Of a stretch of 64,000 nt of DNA, positions 63,073 to 64,000 are shown piece by piece; position 1 is the stretch's first letter, and the number at the start of each line of letters is the position of its first letter. The stretch is from assembly GCA_963822765.1 (NCBI GenBank), contig CAWGJL010000038.1, positions 62,001 to 126,000 of the forward strand. Direction: 5' to 3'. The DNA comes from Palsa-504 sp963822765 (GTDB taxonomy: Bacteria > Actinomycetota > Actinomycetes > Streptosporangiales > Streptosporangiaceae). A program made the position numbers and the translations under genes. The notes beneath the pieces are model-generated. The model was not told the DNA's origin and ran no database searches. It worked only from the letters and a program-made list of their open reading frames with translations.

Positions 63073-64000
63073 GTGGCAGTGCTGGAACTCGATGTCGCAA
63101 ACGCGCGGGAGACCGGCCATGTGCCTATTCCGTTCCAGCAGTTCATTCTGAAGATTCACAGCCGCTGCAACTTGTCCTGCTCGTACTGCTATGTGTACGA
63201 AATGGCAGATCAGGCGTGGCGCGAGCTGCCCCGGCTGATGAGCCCCGCGGTCATCGAGATGGCCGCCAAACGCATTAACGAACATGTCAGAAGCCACCGC
63301 CTGTCCAGCGTCGATATCATCCTGCACGGCGGCGAGCCGCTACTGGCCGGGACGCGAGCGGCTGACCGAGCTGACCGGTCTTTTTCAGGCTCAGATATCG
63401 GCCCGGGTGAACTTCACGGTCCAGACCAACGGCACGCTTCTGCGCCGGCCCATGCTGGAAACACTCTCGGAACTCCGGATCCGGGTGGGCGTGAGCCTGG
63501 ACGGCGACGCCGAAGCCACTGGACGCCATCGTCTGTACCCCAGCGGCCGCAATAGCTATGACGACGTTGCCGCCGGGCTGCGTTCTCGGGTCGCCCGAGT
63601 TCCGTGAGGTCTACGGCGGGATTCTGTGCACGATCGACGTGCATGATGACCCGATCGCTACCTTCGAGGCACTGCTGCAATTCAGCCCGCCGGTGATGGA
63701 CCTGCTCCTGCCCATGCGAACTGGAGTACCCCGCCACCGGACTCCGGCTACGCGGAATGGCTGATCGAGGTCTTCGAGCGCTGGTACTCCGCTCCCGTGC
63801 AGGAGACTCAGATCCGCCTGTTCGCCGAGCTGATCCAGCTCATCCTGGGCGGCCCCGGGGCAGTGGAGAAGCTTGGGCCTGGCGCCGGCCACGCTTATCG
63901 TGGTGGACACCGACGGCACGATCAAGCAACTCGACTCGCTGAGCTCGGCTTATCCGGGCGCCGCGGATACGGGATTGCACGTCCTAACCAGCTCCTTCGA
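63073..64000 (+). pseudogene. fxsB: FxsB-type radical SAM/SPASM cyclophane maturase, partial and frameshifted
   Basis: GTG 63073 is the likely start (VAVLELDVANARE); the 3' end is beyond the window. The iron-sulfur motif KIHSRCNLSCSYCYVYEM (CxxxCxxC) is near residue 35, and VDIILHGGEPLLAG near 90. Frames change near 63345, 63585, 63712 and 63877, yet the pieces are collinear with FxsB: NFTVQTNGTLLRRPMLETLS, VGVSLDGDAEATGRHRLYPS, YGGILCTIDVHDDPI, then GYAEWLIEVFERW and LIVVDTDGTIKQLDSL. It would crosslink the precursor's Phe. Four single-base breaks in 900 bases without nonsense substitutions suggest low sequence quality near this end, or recent decay. Confidence 0.8.

Overview
The window is about 72% GC by eye. 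It carries hallmarks of a hyphal, proteasome-bearing actinomycete: a bacterial proteasome activator (Bpa), the FHA/PstP/RodA/PbpA/PknA/PknB block, CrgA, a class E sortase, several polyprenol-phosphate-mannose-dependent mannosyltransferases, a CslA-GlxA-GH6 tip-glucan locus and a TreX-TreY-TreZ operon. A Streptosporangiales-like or related family is my best guess; the genus cannot be read from this sequence. The FHA-to-PknB block usually lies within tens of kilobases of oriC in actinobacteria.

Layout. 1-2.5 kb: gene graveyard (5'-truncated DprA-like gene, frameshifted lipoprotein, XRE-regulator fragment, serine-recombinase remnant) next to tRNA-Ser(GCU). 2.6-13.5 kb: acyl-CoA synthetase, a SigE-family sigma factor facing a secreted RlpA-like/MauE-like pair, an AAA ATPase, a CtaG-like protein, tRNA-Ser(UGA), a ParA-like ATPase with a Gly/Tyr/Pro-rich N-terminus, a quinone oxidoreductase and bpa. 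13.5-24 kb: pheA, three glycosyltransferases, a HATPase-STAS fusion, an orphan polysaccharide-export ATPase, a PAS/GAF histidine kinase, a FAD oxidase and a stress protein. 24-38.7 kb: tRNA-Leu, then fhaA-fhaB-pstP-rodA-pbpA-pknA-pknB in one tightly packed operon, followed by sortase E, crgA, rhomboid, cyclophilin, an 11-residue-repeat protein and a second MptB-like enzyme. 38.7 kb: a compact cluster of DnaA boxes. 38.8-48 kb: HerA-like ATPase, sugar-lactone oxidase plus PLP aldolase pair, lipoprotein, and a TetR/flavin monooxygenase pair with a clear shared operator. 48-60 kb: cslA-glxA-cslZ and a membrane gene converging on treX-treY-treZ.

The most interesting part is at the right edge (61.1-64 kb): a short, lower-GC RiPP locus with a 56-residue precursor ending in FNARI, an HExxH-type peptide beta-hydroxylase, a small TPR-like protein and an FxsB-type radical SAM/SPASM maturase that runs off the window. 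It looks like a cyclophane RiPP pathway of the FxSxx-COOH type with an added hydroxylation step.

A caution for the whole window: about 17 single-base reading-frame breaks interrupt otherwise well-conserved proteins (for example glxA five times, fxsB four times, the histidine kinase once). In nearly all of them the protein resumes immediately in another frame without nonsense codons. That pattern fits indel errors in the assembly at least as well as true pseudogenes, so these entries are marked frameshifted rather than dead.
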